Assembly (NCBI GenBank): GCA_018816245.1 | Contig: JAHIVW010000003.1 | Location: forward strand, 1 to 64,000 | Length of the DNA: 64,000 nt | Reading direction: 5' to 3' | Origin: Nanobdellota archaeon | GTDB taxonomy: Archaea; Aenigmatarchaeota; Aenigmatarchaeia; QMZP01 | In this document: in pieces, positions 27,874-36,621 of the stretch | Layout: each line of letters opens with the position of its first letter | How positions within the stretch are numbered: position 1 is the first letter of the stretch | Position numbers and translations under genes: made by a program | Notes under the pieces: generated by a model | Seen by the model: the letters and a program-made list of their open reading frames with translations, nothing else | What the model was told of the DNA's origin: nothing | Databases searched by the model: none

Positions 27874-28536
27874 ATGCAGCGAGAGAAACAACTGAATGCA
27901 CGGTTACTCGTGACGGCGCTCATTATTGCCGCCCTCCTCTTTGGCGCCGGCCTTGTTGCTGGTTTCACCATCAGCAGGGAACGCGTTTCTGACCTGGAGG
28001 AAGACGTCCGGGACGTAATCCGCGATGTGCAAAACTTCCAGCTGCAATTCCTGTTCTTCGATGTACTTGGTGATAATGCGACATGCCCGCTGCTCGCTGA
28101 CACGATCCTGAGCATTAACCAGAAATCCTTCCAAATCAGCGAGAAACTTGCGGTCTTTGAAAGCGGCAGCGAAATCAAGGACGAAGCAACGTACACTACC
28201 TTGAAACAGGATTACTCGAGGCTTCTCATTGGCTACTGGCTCTTGGCGAACAAACTGCAGCAGGCCTGCCATTCCGACGTCAAAACAGTGATTTACTTCT
28301 ACGAGAATACGTGTGACTTATGTGCTGACCAGGCGTTTGTGCTGAACTACCTCAAGCAGGAGTACCCTGATACGGTCCTCATCTTTACCCTCGATGGACG
28401 GCTTGAGGAAGCCTCAGTGAAGACCATCAAGGAATACTATCATGTTGACTCCTTCCCGACATTGATTATCGACGGCGTTCCCTATCCCGGCTTCCAGTCA
28501 CTGGAAACCCTGAAAGAAACGATCGGATTGGAATAA
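27874..28536 (+). CDS. Membrane-anchored thioredoxin-like protein
   Basis: N-term TM; 'TVIYFYENTCDLCADQAFVLNYLKQEYPD...YYHVDSFPTLIIDGVPYPGFQS' with CxxC and cis-Pro. Confidence 0.8.
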   Translation: MQREKQLNARLLVTALIIAALLFGAGLVAGFTISRERVSDLEEDVRDVIRDVQNFQLQFLFFDVLGDNATCPLLADTILSINQKSFQISEKLAVFESGSEIKDEATYTTLKQDYSRLLIGYWLLANKLQQACHSDVKTVIYFYENTCDLCADQAFVLNYLKQEYPDTVLIFTLDGRLEEASVKTIKEYYHVDSFPTLIIDGVPYPGFQSLETLKETIGLE

Positions 28537-28575
28537 TCCCATTGTTTTAAAGGCTTGCCGTCCAAAGAGCTGAAA

Positions 28576-30027
28576 ATGGGTACCTACTACATCACCACGG
28601 CCATCGACTATGTTAATGCCAAGCCGCACCTCGGTCACGCATACGAGAAGATCGCTGCGGACTGTCTTGCCCGCTACCAGCGGTTGCGCGGAAACGACGT
28701 GTTCTTTCTCACCGGAACAGACGAGAATGCCCAGAAGAACGTGCAGGCAGCACGGGAGGCAAAAAAAGACGTGAGAACCTTTGTTGACGAGATGGCAGAG
28801 AATTTCAAGCAGCTCTGCAAGGCGTATGCGATTTCCTATGACAAGTTCATCAGAACAACAGATCCTGAACACCATCGAATTGCACAACTCATCTTCAAAC
28901 GATTGCAGGATGCCGGGGACATCTACAAAGATAAGTACACAGGACTGTATTGCACGGGATGCGAAGCCTTCTACACGGAAAAGGATCTCGTGGCCGGGAA
29001 ATGTCCAGAACACCAAACCAAACCACAGGAAATCTCCGAGGAGAATTACTTCTTCCGGCTTTCAAAATACCGAGATTGGGTGAAACAGCACATCGAATCG
29101 TATCCTGAGTTCATTCAACCAGAAACCCGGCGACGGGAAATCCTATCGCGGCTTGCTGATGAGGTGAAGGACGTTTCCGTGAGTCGTGCCCAACGAGACT
29201 GGGGCGTTGTTGTTCCTGGTGATCCTCAGCACCGAATTTACGTGTGGGTAGAGGCATTGATGAACTATGTGACCGCGCTCACCTTTCCGGAAGGTGATTA
29301 CAAGACCTTCTGGCCTGCTGATGTGCATTTGATTGGGACCGGGATCAACTGGTTCCACACCGTGATCTGGCCAGCGATCCTCCTGTCCGCAAAGATCCCG
29401 TTGCCCAAACATGTTTTTGTTCACGGGTACCTGACTGCAGACGGGCAAAAGATGTCCAAATCCATCGGGAATGTTGTCGATCCAATGGACCTCGTTACCC
29501 GTTATCCTGCTGATGCACTTCGATACTACTTGCTTCGGCGTGTGCCCTTCGGCGAAGACGGTGATTTTTCTGAGAGCGACCTCAAGAATGCAATCAATGG
29601 AGAGCTGCTTGCAGGACTTGGAAACCTTCTGAACAGGGCAGTAACGCTTGCAGAGCAATACAAGGGAACCTTCACCGGCTCTCTGACACTTCCACAAAAA
29701 CTCGATGTCACAAAAATCGAATTCCATATGGACCGGTTTGAATTACATCACACCCTTGAAACCATCTTCCAGTTCATTGGTGACTGTAACAAGTACGTTG
29801 ATGAAACAAAACCGTGGAAACTCACGGGCACCGAACTTGGGACAGTGTTGAACAATCTTCTCGAAAGCCTGCGCTTCCTTACTATCGTACTCGCGCCGTT
29901 CATTCCTCGAACCACTGACACCATACTCTTGCAACTTGGGGTGAAACGCGGCATGTGGAAGGATCTGCAGCCAACACCGTTCACCGGAAAACCGAAGAAA
30001 GGAACGCACCTCTTCTCCCGGGTCTGA
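28576..30027 (+). CDS. metG: Methionyl-tRNA synthetase, short bacterial-like form
   Basis: 'YYITTAIDYVNAKPHLGHAYEKIAADCLARY', 'YCTGCEAFYTEKDL', 'KMSKSIGNVVDPMDL', 'RYYLLRRVPFGEDGDFSE'. Confidence 0.93.
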   Translation: MGTYYITTAIDYVNAKPHLGHAYEKIAADCLARYQRLRGNDVFFLTGTDENAQKNVQAAREAKKDVRTFVDEMAENFKQLCKAYAISYDKFIRTTDPEHHRIAQLIFKRLQDAGDIYKDKYTGLYCTGCEAFYTEKDLVAGKCPEHQTKPQEISEENYFFRLSKYRDWVKQHIESYPEFIQPETRRREILSRLADEVKDVSVSRAQRDWGVVVPGDPQHRIYVWVEALMNYVTALTFPEGDYKTFWPADVHLIGTGINWFHTVIWPAILLSAKIPLPKHVFVHGYLTADGQKMSKSIGNVVDPMDLVTRYPADALRYYLLRRVPFGEDGDFSESDLKNAINGELLAGLGNLLNRAVTLAEQYKGTFTGSLTLPQKLDVTKIEFHMDRFELHHTLETIFQFIGDCNKYVDETKPWKLTGTELGTVLNNLLESLRFLTIVLAPFIPRTTDTILLQLGVKRGMWKDLQPTPFTGKPKKGTHLFSRV

Positions 30028-30078
30028 CGGCCCGTTCACCCCCACACCTATAAAAAGTGTCCAACCAAAGTGCCTGCT

Positions 30079-31281
30079 ATGCTGTACTCCCATTCACGGC
30101 TCGCGGCCTTCGAGCAGTGCCAGCTCAAGTTCAAGTACCGGTACCTCGATCAGGAGAAGGCAGCGCTGCAGTCGGTTGAGGCTTTCTTGGGACAGCTTGT
30201 TCATAAGACACTGGAAAAACTCTACCGGGATGTTCAGCACCAGAAACACGAAACCCTCGAGGAGCTGCTCGTCTGGTATGCTCACCAATGGGAGAAGCAG
30301 TGGGAACCGACGATCCTCATCGTCCGGAAGGACTACACTGCCGAGAACTACAAGAAGATGGGCGAAGAGTTCATCCGGCGCTACTGGGAGCGGCACCACC
30401 CGTTCAACAGCACGTACACGATCGGTTTGGAAAGCCGAGTGACCCTTGCCCTTGATTCCGCAGGTGAGTACCAACTACAGGGCTACATTGACCGGATTGC
30501 CACAACAGATGACGGGGTGTACGAAATTCATGATTACAAAACAGGAGGCCATATCCCTATCGTCGATGCCCTGAAACAGGATCGCCAGCTCGCCTTGTAC
30601 GCGCTCGCCATCAAGACCAACTACCAGGACGTGAAAGAGATCAAGCTGGTGTGGCATTACCTTGCGTTCAACAAGGACATTGTACTCACAAAAACCGATG
30701 ACGAACTCGACCAGTTGCGCACAGAAACAATTGATCTTATTAAGCGGATTGAAGCGACGAACAAATTCCCACCAAAGGTGTCCGCGCTCTGCGATTGGTG
30801 CGAGTTTCGGCCGATCTGTCCGACGTGGAAGCACGAGTATAAAACAGAACAGCTTGAACCAAATGAATTTCTTCAGGAGGACGGGGTTTCGCTCGTCAAC
30901 AAGTACATCGAACTTTCAGAAAAGAAGCGTCTGCTCACGGAAGATATCAACGGAGATCTCGAGAAACTGAAAGAGGCAATCCTCGAGTATGCGCGACGGG
31001 AAGGAATGACCACCCTTCGCGGCTCTGACCACCGGGTCAAGATCTGGGAAAAGGATGTCTGGTCATTTCCCGCTCGTGATGATCCGCGAAGACAGGAACT
31101 CGAACAACTTCTGAAGCGTCTTGGTATCTGGAACGACGTTGCCGCCCTTGATTCGTTTGCCCTGTCACGGGCAATTGACGAAGGAAAATGGCCGAAGGAA
31201 TTGATCGACAAGATCACTGCCTTTGGCGCCTTGGAACATAAAGAGCGGCTGTATCCGAGAAAAGTCGACTTTATGACGTAA
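30079..31281 (+). CDS. PD-(D/E)XK superfamily nuclease (RecB/Cas4-like) with Cys cluster
   Basis: 'SHSRLAAFEQCQLKFKYRYLD', 'YEIHDYKTGG', 'ALCDWCEFRPICP'. Confidence 0.85.
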   Translation: MLYSHSRLAAFEQCQLKFKYRYLDQEKAALQSVEAFLGQLVHKTLEKLYRDVQHQKHETLEELLVWYAHQWEKQWEPTILIVRKDYTAENYKKMGEEFIRRYWERHHPFNSTYTIGLESRVTLALDSAGEYQLQGYIDRIATTDDGVYEIHDYKTGGHIPIVDALKQDRQLALYALAIKTNYQDVKEIKLVWHYLAFNKDIVLTKTDDELDQLRTETIDLIKRIEATNKFPPKVSALCDWCEFRPICPTWKHEYKTEQLEPNEFLQEDGVSLVNKYIELSEKKRLLTEDINGDLEKLKEAILEYARREGMTTLRGSDHRVKIWEKDVWSFPARDDPRRQELEQLLKRLGIWNDVAALDSFALSRAIDEGKWPKELIDKITAFGALEHKERLYPRKVDFMT

Positions 31282-31468
31282 TCACGGTTTCGTTGCCCTC
31301 GTCAAGCTCAACCGTGATCGCCTTTGGCCGGCAGCTGCGGCACATGGTGTGTTCTTCTGAATAACATTTCGGGCAGCAAAGGCTCTGACACTTGAGGCAG
31401 AACGCGAATTTCGAGGTAATCGTCCCGCAGTGAAAACACTTCAATCCCGGCCGCTCGCCCCCGTCCAT
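31271..31468 (-). CDS. Small Zn-ribbon/treble-clef protein (65 aa)
   Basis: 'MDGGERPGLKCFHCGTITSKFAFCLKCQSLCCPKCYSEEHTMCRSCRPKAITVELDEGNETVITS'; multiple CxxC. Confidence 0.65.
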   Translation of the reverse strand: MDGGERPGLKCFHCGTITSKFAFCLKCQSLCCPKCYSEEHTMCRSCRPKAITVELDEGNETVITS

Positions 31469-31519
31469 CGAGCGGGTGTTGGATCCAAGATTTATAAAGA
31501 GCAGGCCACGAGGTTCTTC

Positions 31520-32710
31520 ATGCTCATCGGTGTTGTCGGAAAACCGTCTGCAGGGAAGAGCACGTTCTTCAAAGCGAGCACGCTTGCAGACGTTGAAATC
31601 GCGAACTATCCATTCACCACCATCAAACCGAATCATGCGATTGGGTTTGTCCGCATTGATTGTGTCGACACCTTCTTCAAGACGCAGTGCACCCCGCGGA
31701 CCGGTTCCTGTGTGCACCACCAACGGTTTGTCCCTGTTGAACTCTTGGACGTTGCTGGATTGGTTCCTGATGCACACAAAGGGGAAGGCCTTGGGCTGCA
31801 GTTCCTGAACGACCTGAACCAGGCAGATGCGCTTCTCCATGTTGTCGATGCGTCTGGAGCAACGGACGCCAAAGGAAACGAGGTGGAAGCAGGAACGCAC
31901 GACCCGCTCGGGGACATCCGGTTCCTGGAACACGAACTTGACCATTGGTATCTCACCATCCTGAACCGAGGATGGGACAAGCTGACGCGGGCAGCGCAGG
32001 CAACCCATGAAGACGCATTCAAGGTCATCGCAAAACAACTGTCCGGACTGGGAGTATCCGAAGACATAGCCAAGGACGCAATGAAAACCTGCAAGCTGAC
32101 AAAGGCACTGACCCAATGGACCGAAGAAGACTTGTTTTCCTTGGCACGCACCTTGCGGAAACGAACCAAACCTATGTTGATTGTGGCAAACAAAGTGGAC
32201 AAGCCCCACGCTGCAGAAAACGTTGCGAGGATGAAAGAAACATTTCCCCAACTGCTCATTGTTCCGTGTTCCTCAGAAGCAGAGCTCGCCCTGAAGGAAG
32301 CGGCAAAGCATGGTTTGATTGAGTATCTTTCTGGAGACGATCACTACGAACCAAAAGAAGAGATGACCGCAGAACAGCAGAAGGCACTTGCATTTGTCAA
32401 GAAGACTGTGCTTGATCCCTTCAAGGGAACCGGAGTCCAACAGGCACTAAACATGGCGGTGTTCGACCTGCTGAAGTACAAGGCCGTGTTCCCGGGAGGG
32501 GTGAACAACCTCAAGGACAGCGAGGGCCGGACCCTGCCAGACTGCTTCCTGCTGCCAGAAAAGGCGACAGCGCTGGATTTCGCGTACCGGGTGCACACGG
32601 ACTTCGGGAAGAACTTTATCAAGGCGATTGACGTGAAGAAGAAGATGCCGATCGGGAAGGATATAGTCCTCAAGCACAGGGACGTGATCGAGATCATGGC
32701 GCGGGCGTAA
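31520..32710 (+). CDS. YchF/Obg-family GTPase/ATPase
   Basis: 'MLIGVVGKPSAGKSTFFKASTLADVEIANYPFTTIKPN', 'VELLDVAGLVPDAHKGEGLGLQFLNDLNQADALLHVVDASG', 'VANKVD', C-term TGS; TATA 'tttataaag' upstream. Confidence 0.94.
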   Translation: MLIGVVGKPSAGKSTFFKASTLADVEIANYPFTTIKPNHAIGFVRIDCVDTFFKTQCTPRTGSCVHHQRFVPVELLDVAGLVPDAHKGEGLGLQFLNDLNQADALLHVVDASGATDAKGNEVEAGTHDPLGDIRFLEHELDHWYLTILNRGWDKLTRAAQATHEDAFKVIAKQLSGLGVSEDIAKDAMKTCKLTKALTQWTEEDLFSLARTLRKRTKPMLIVANKVDKPHAAENVARMKETFPQLLIVPCSSEAELALKEAAKHGLIEYLSGDDHYEPKEEMTAEQQKALAFVKKTVLDPFKGTGVQQALNMAVFDLLKYKAVFPGGVNNLKDSEGRTLPDCFLLPEKATALDFAYRVHTDFGKNFIKAIDVKKKMPIGKDIVLKHRDVIEIMARA

Positions 32711-32718
32711 AGAAGAAA

Positions 32719-32733
32719 TATAACAATGTTATA
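32719..32733. repeat. Perfect palindrome TATAAC-AAT-GTTATA
   Basis: 6-bp arms, 9 nt after YchF-like stop, upstream of MFS gene. Confidence 0.75.
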
Positions 32734-32766
32734 CATCTAAGAGGAAATAATATTATTCACGAGAAA

Positions 32767-33879
32767 GTGATAACTATTTACTCGATCGGCCTCAACATGG
32801 TCTACCGGATCTTTCCGGCATTTCTGAAAACCTTTATCACCAGCTCCTTCCTCATCGGCCTGGTTCCGGCAGCCTACGGAACCGCAAAGGCACTCGCCCT
32901 CCCCCTTGGCTACCTATCTGACCGAATCGGTCACCAAAAAGCCGTGACCCTTGCCTTTGGCGCTCTCATTCTCACGACCCTTGGGCTGTCGTTCGCGAAC
33001 GGGATTGTCTGGTACATCCTGTTCTTCTTTATTGTTGGCCTGATCAGCAATTTCTTCTACAGTTCGATCAGCGCCCTGGTCGGGCGGTCAGCGAAGGCAA
33101 CGCAGTCCTTTTTCCGCATGGAAAGCGCGTACCAACTCGGCCTCTTCCTCGGGCCGATCATCGGCGGCATCATCGCCTTCCAGTATTCCATGACCCTTGC
33201 CATCCAGGTCTGGGTGCTGCTTGCGGTCATCGGCTTCGTGGCGAGCAGCCGCTTCCTCCGGTACCCGGTGGAACGAAGAACATCGTCACTGAAACTCCTC
33301 GAGGTGCTCCGGAACCGGCCGCGGAAGATCCTGGCGCCGCTGCTGAGCTCCGGGTTCGTCACCGGGTTTCTCCTCGCGGGCATGGACCTCGCCATTCCGC
33401 TGTATGCTGTCTCCCTCGGCTACAACCTCGTCGAAGTGGGATCGTTGCTCGGCTTCGCGGCGCTGATCAATGTGGCAGGTTCGTATACCCTCAGTGCCCG
33501 CATCCAGCGGCGCTCGTACCGGACAGGGATCCTGATCGCCTTCTTCTTCTGCGGGCTGTCGTTTTTCTCGCTCCTCTTTGTGACCGATCTCGTGTTGCTC
33601 ATCATCGCCGCCGGCCTGTTCTCGATCGGGCGGACGTCGGCCCTGAATGTTGGCCGTGGCCTGCTCGTCACAACGGTGACCGAGCGGAACCGCGCGACAA
33701 CCCTGTCGCTTCTGGAAAGCACGGAAAGTGTCGGCAGGATTGCAGGACCGTTGCTCATCGGCCTGCTCATCGATGCAACAACCTTTGCAGCAGTCTTCCA
33801 GCTGTTACTTGGGATTGTCATTGTCGCCACGATCGGCGTTGTCGTGTTCGGAAAAACTATTTCGTCAGCTGCGCGATGA
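32767..33879 (+). CDS. MFS transporter
   Basis: 12-TM pattern; 'GYLSDRIGHQKAVTLAFGALI' MFS loop 2-3 motif. Confidence 0.88.
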   Translation: MITIYSIGLNMVYRIFPAFLKTFITSSFLIGLVPAAYGTAKALALPLGYLSDRIGHQKAVTLAFGALILTTLGLSFANGIVWYILFFFIVGLISNFFYSSISALVGRSAKATQSFFRMESAYQLGLFLGPIIGGIIAFQYSMTLAIQVWVLLAVIGFVASSRFLRYPVERRTSSLKLLEVLRNRPRKILAPLLSSGFVTGFLLAGMDLAIPLYAVSLGYNLVEVGSLLGFAALINVAGSYTLSARIQRRSYRTGILIAFFFCGLSFFSLLFVTDLVLLIIAAGLFSIGRTSALNVGRGLLVTTVTERNRATTLSLLESTESVGRIAGPLLIGLLIDATTFAAVFQLLLGIVIVATIGVVVFGKTISSAAR

Positions 33880-34219
33880 ACGCCTCAGGAGCAAGAACCT
33901 TGTTGACCACGGCACGCGCTGAAAGCTCCTGCAGCTCTTCTGACGCAATCACTGGCTTTTCCATGGCATACGCGTACGCCAGCTCCATGGCAACGGTCCG
34001 GCCGACATAGCCGCCCTTCGCGATCACGTAGACGACCGATGCCTTGTCGATCCACTCGAACGCGCGGAAGAGGGCGTCCCGCTCGCTTTCGAACGTGTCT
34101 TCCTCGTCGAGGATCTTTCCCGCGGTCTGCGTCGGGATGCCGTGTTCCGTACACAATCTGATGAACGCCTGCGTGTCGTCCTTGAACTTCCTGCTCGCGG
34201 CAATGAACACCGGCTTCAT
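33857..34219 (-). CDS. Nucleoside 2-deoxyribosyltransferase-like protein
   Basis: 'VFIAASRKFKDDTQAFIRL..FEWIDKASVVYVIAKGGYVGRTVAMELAYAYAMEKPVIAS'. Confidence 0.7.
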   Translation of the reverse strand: MKPVFIAASRKFKDDTQAFIRLCTEHGIPTQTAGKILDEEDTFESERDALFRAFEWIDKASVVYVIAKGGYVGRTVAMELAYAYAMEKPVIASEELQELSARAVVNKVLAPEAFIAQLTK

Positions 34220-34254
34220 AGCAATCCTTGTCGGAAATTCATTAATATGGTTTC

Positions 34255-35178
34255 ATGGTAAGCCAAACCATGACCTTTCCCAAACCCTTCATCGAGCGCT
34301 ACAACTCATTGGTCGACGATCCTGAGGCGTTCTTCCGGGCGCTCGAAACACCGCTTCCAAAGTCATTCCGGGTCAATCCGTTGAAGGGGAACCGGAACCA
34401 AATCCGGACGCAGTTCGAGCAGTACGGATTCGGGATAACATCCGTTCCCTGGTACGAGGACGCGTTCGTGTCCGACACACCAAACATTGGTGCGACCATC
34501 GAGCACTTCACTGGGCAGATCTATATCCAGGAGCTTGCGAGCATGCTTCCGCCGCTCGCGATCAGGAACGACCTGAAATACGGCAAGCTGCTCGATCTTG
34601 CGGCTGCACCGGGATCGAAAACGACCCAGGCAGCGTGTCTCATGAATAACAGGGGCGTCATTCTTGCGAACGACAGCGATTACCTCCGGACGAGCGCGCT
34701 CCGGTTCAACATCGAGAAACAGGGCGTGGTCAACACCGTGGTCACGAATTTCGATGCCCGCACGCTGCGGCTCCCGGAACCGTTCCCGGTTGTGTTACTT
34801 GACGCGCCGTGCAGCTCGGAAGGGACCATCAGGAAAAACCCGGCAGTCCTTCGGCAGTGGTCAGAACGCCTGATTCAAACTGTTTCTACATTACAGAAAC
34901 AGCTCATCACCAACGCCTACAACCTGACTGCACCGGGAGGCGTTCTCCTGTACTCCACATGTACCTTTGCACCCGAAGAGAACGAAGGTGTGGTGCAGCA
35001 GCTCTTGGACACGACCGAGGCGACCCTTGAACGAGTTCGTTTTCAATCACTGCAAACGTCACCTGGAATCGAGGCGTGGCGCGGCACGCCGTTTCCCGGC
35101 CTCAAGCACGCGATCAGGGTGTGGCCGCACCGCACCAACACTGACGGCTTCTTCCTCGCGAAGATTCGGAAACCATGA
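34255..35178 (+). CDS. NOL1/NOP2/Sun-family RNA cytosine-C5 methyltransferase
   Basis: 'LLDLAAAPGSKTTQAACLM', 'LLDAPCSSEGTIRKNP', 'LLYSTCTFAPEENEGVV'. Confidence 0.94.
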   Translation: MVSQTMTFPKPFIERYNSLVDDPEAFFRALETPLPKSFRVNPLKGNRNQIRTQFEQYGFGITSVPWYEDAFVSDTPNIGATIEHFTGQIYIQELASMLPPLAIRNDLKYGKLLDLAAAPGSKTTQAACLMNNRGVILANDSDYLRTSALRFNIEKQGVVNTVVTNFDARTLRLPEPFPVVLLDAPCSSEGTIRKNPAVLRQWSERLIQTVSTLQKQLITNAYNLTAPGGVLLYSTCTFAPEENEGVVQQLLDTTEATLERVRFQSLQTSPGIEAWRGTPFPGLKHAIRVWPHRTNTDGFFLAKIRKP

Positions 35179-35630
35179 ACAGCACCCTCCTCTCCAAAAC
35201 CGAGAAGCAGGACCTCCTTACCCAGCTGCGCGAGCGCTTCGGGATTCCGGCAGCGGCGTTCCATAATAAGGAATTCATGAAAGCGTCGAAAGGACGGATC
35301 TTCCTCGTGAGCGAAGAAAGCGTTCCGTTCATCGACTCCTTGAATCCACGGGCTGCCGGCTTCCTTGCAGCGAGAATGCACAAGACCCTGAAACCGAGCA
35401 CGAACCTGCTGCAGTTTGTCGGAAACACCATTACCACAAATAAGATCGCGCTCACCGAAGCACAGTTCCAGGACCTGAACAAGTGGGCAGAAACAGAAAG
35501 TACAGAAGCGACGGACGGGTATGTTGCCTTGTTCTACCGGGACATCTGCATTGGCTGCGGGCTCAAGAAGGGAACAAGCATCAAAACCATGGTCCCGAAA
35601 GGAAAGCGGATCCCGGTCACGTTCCTTTAG
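35175..35630 (+). CDS. PUA-like RNA-binding partner protein
   Basis: 4-nt overlap with upstream m5C methyltransferase; '...GYVALFYRDICIGCGLKKGTSIKTMVPKGKRIPV' resembles PUA domain. Confidence 0.65.
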   Translation: MNSTLLSKTEKQDLLTQLRERFGIPAAAFHNKEFMKASKGRIFLVSEESVPFIDSLNPRAAGFLAARMHKTLKPSTNLLQFVGNTITTNKIALTEAQFQDLNKWAETESTEATDGYVALFYRDICIGCGLKKGTSIKTMVPKGKRIPVTFL

Positions 35631-36075
35631 TGTTTTTCAACCGTTTCAACTCTTCCTCAAAGGATGTGATATCTTCATATTCTTGGTACACAGAAGCATA
35701 CCGGATGTAGGCAACATTGTCAATGCGCCGGAGCTTGCGCATCACCATGTTTCCAATAAGGTTCCCTTTGATCTCAACTGCATCTTTCCGGCGGAGCGCA
35801 TCTTCAATATCGTTCACAGTTTTCTCGATGATGTCTTGGCCGATTGGTCGTTTTTCGCAAGCCTTCATCAGGCCGGTGCGGAGCTTGTTGCGGTCAAAGG
35901 GCTCCCGCCGCCCGTCCTTTTTCACAACAATAACGGGTTGCGTTTCCACGCGCTCGTATGTTGTGAACCGTTTTTCGCATTTCTGGCATTCCCGCCGGCG
36001 CCGGGTCACGCGCCCGTCATTAGCTGCTCGCTTGTCCACGACGCGCGTGTCCGCAGCACAGAAGGTACATTTCAT
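35617..36075 (-). CDS. nrdR: NrdR transcriptional repressor (Zn ribbon + ATP-cone)
   Basis: 'MKCTFCAADTRVVDKRAANDGRVTRRRRECQKCEKRFTTYERVE..VVKKDGRREPFDRNKLRTGLMKACEKRPI'. Confidence 0.96.
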   Translation of the reverse strand: MKCTFCAADTRVVDKRAANDGRVTRRRRECQKCEKRFTTYERVETQPVIVVKKDGRREPFDRNKLRTGLMKACEKRPIGQDIIEKTVNDIEDALRRKDAVEIKGNLIGNMVMRKLRRIDNVAYIRYASVYQEYEDITSFEEELKRLKNTKGT

Positions 36076-36611
36076 TCGGTCGCCTCCCACACCACTTCTG
36101 GTTCCTTTTCGCGGATATTCTCCATCCGGGCAACCGAAAAGAGCAGGTCAGAGAGCCGGTTGAGGTAGCGAAGAATCTCGGGATTGACTGCCCGGGCAAA
36201 GTGTGCGGTGGTGAGCCGGCGTTCAGCTCGTCGGCAAATGGTTCTCGCCAAATGCAGCGCCGCCCCTGCAGGACTGCCCGAAGCAAACACGAACTTTGTC
36301 AACGGGGGAAGCCGTTCTTCGTGTGCCTGCATGAGCTGTTCCATTTCTTCAACATGCTGCTTCAGGAGCCGCGGCACCTTGTGGCTGGTTGGAGCAACAA
36401 GATCCGCATTCAAACGGAACAAATCTCGCTGGATCTTCCGAATGAGGTCTGTGGTTTCTTCATGTTTCGAGAAGGTTGCGGCAAACCCAAGAAACGCAGA
36501 GAGTTCATCGATCGTGCCGACGGTTTCCGGAATGGGATCGTCCTTCCGGATCCGTTCTCCGGTGAGCAACCGGGTGTGCCCTCGATCGAATTCCTCTTTG
36601 TACTGTTTCAC
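36072..36611 (-). CDS. pduO: PduO-type cob(I)alamin adenosyltransferase
   Basis: 'DRGHTRLLTGERIRKDDPIPETVGTIDELSAFLGFA', 'GSPAGAALHLARTICRRAERRL', 'YLNRLSDLLFSVAR'; ATGA overlap with nrdR. Confidence 0.94.
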   Translation of the reverse strand: MKQYKEEFDRGHTRLLTGERIRKDDPIPETVGTIDELSAFLGFAATFSKHEETTDLIRKIQRDLFRLNADLVAPTSHKVPRLLKQHVEEMEQLMQAHEERLPPLTKFVFASGSPAGAALHLARTICRRAERRLTTAHFARAVNPEILRYLNRLSDLLFSVARMENIREKEPEVVWEATE

Positions 36612-36621
36612 GATTCTCTCC

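Noticed and set aside
30079-31281. Cas4 of a CRISPR system
   Set aside because: RecB-like nuclease domain only; no cas1/cas2 or arrays in the window; a stand-alone repair nuclease is simpler.
31430-31519. N-terminal extension of the YchF-like ORF
   Set aside because: Contains the TATA box and the divergent Zn-ribbon gene start; homology begins at MLIGVVGKPSAGKS.
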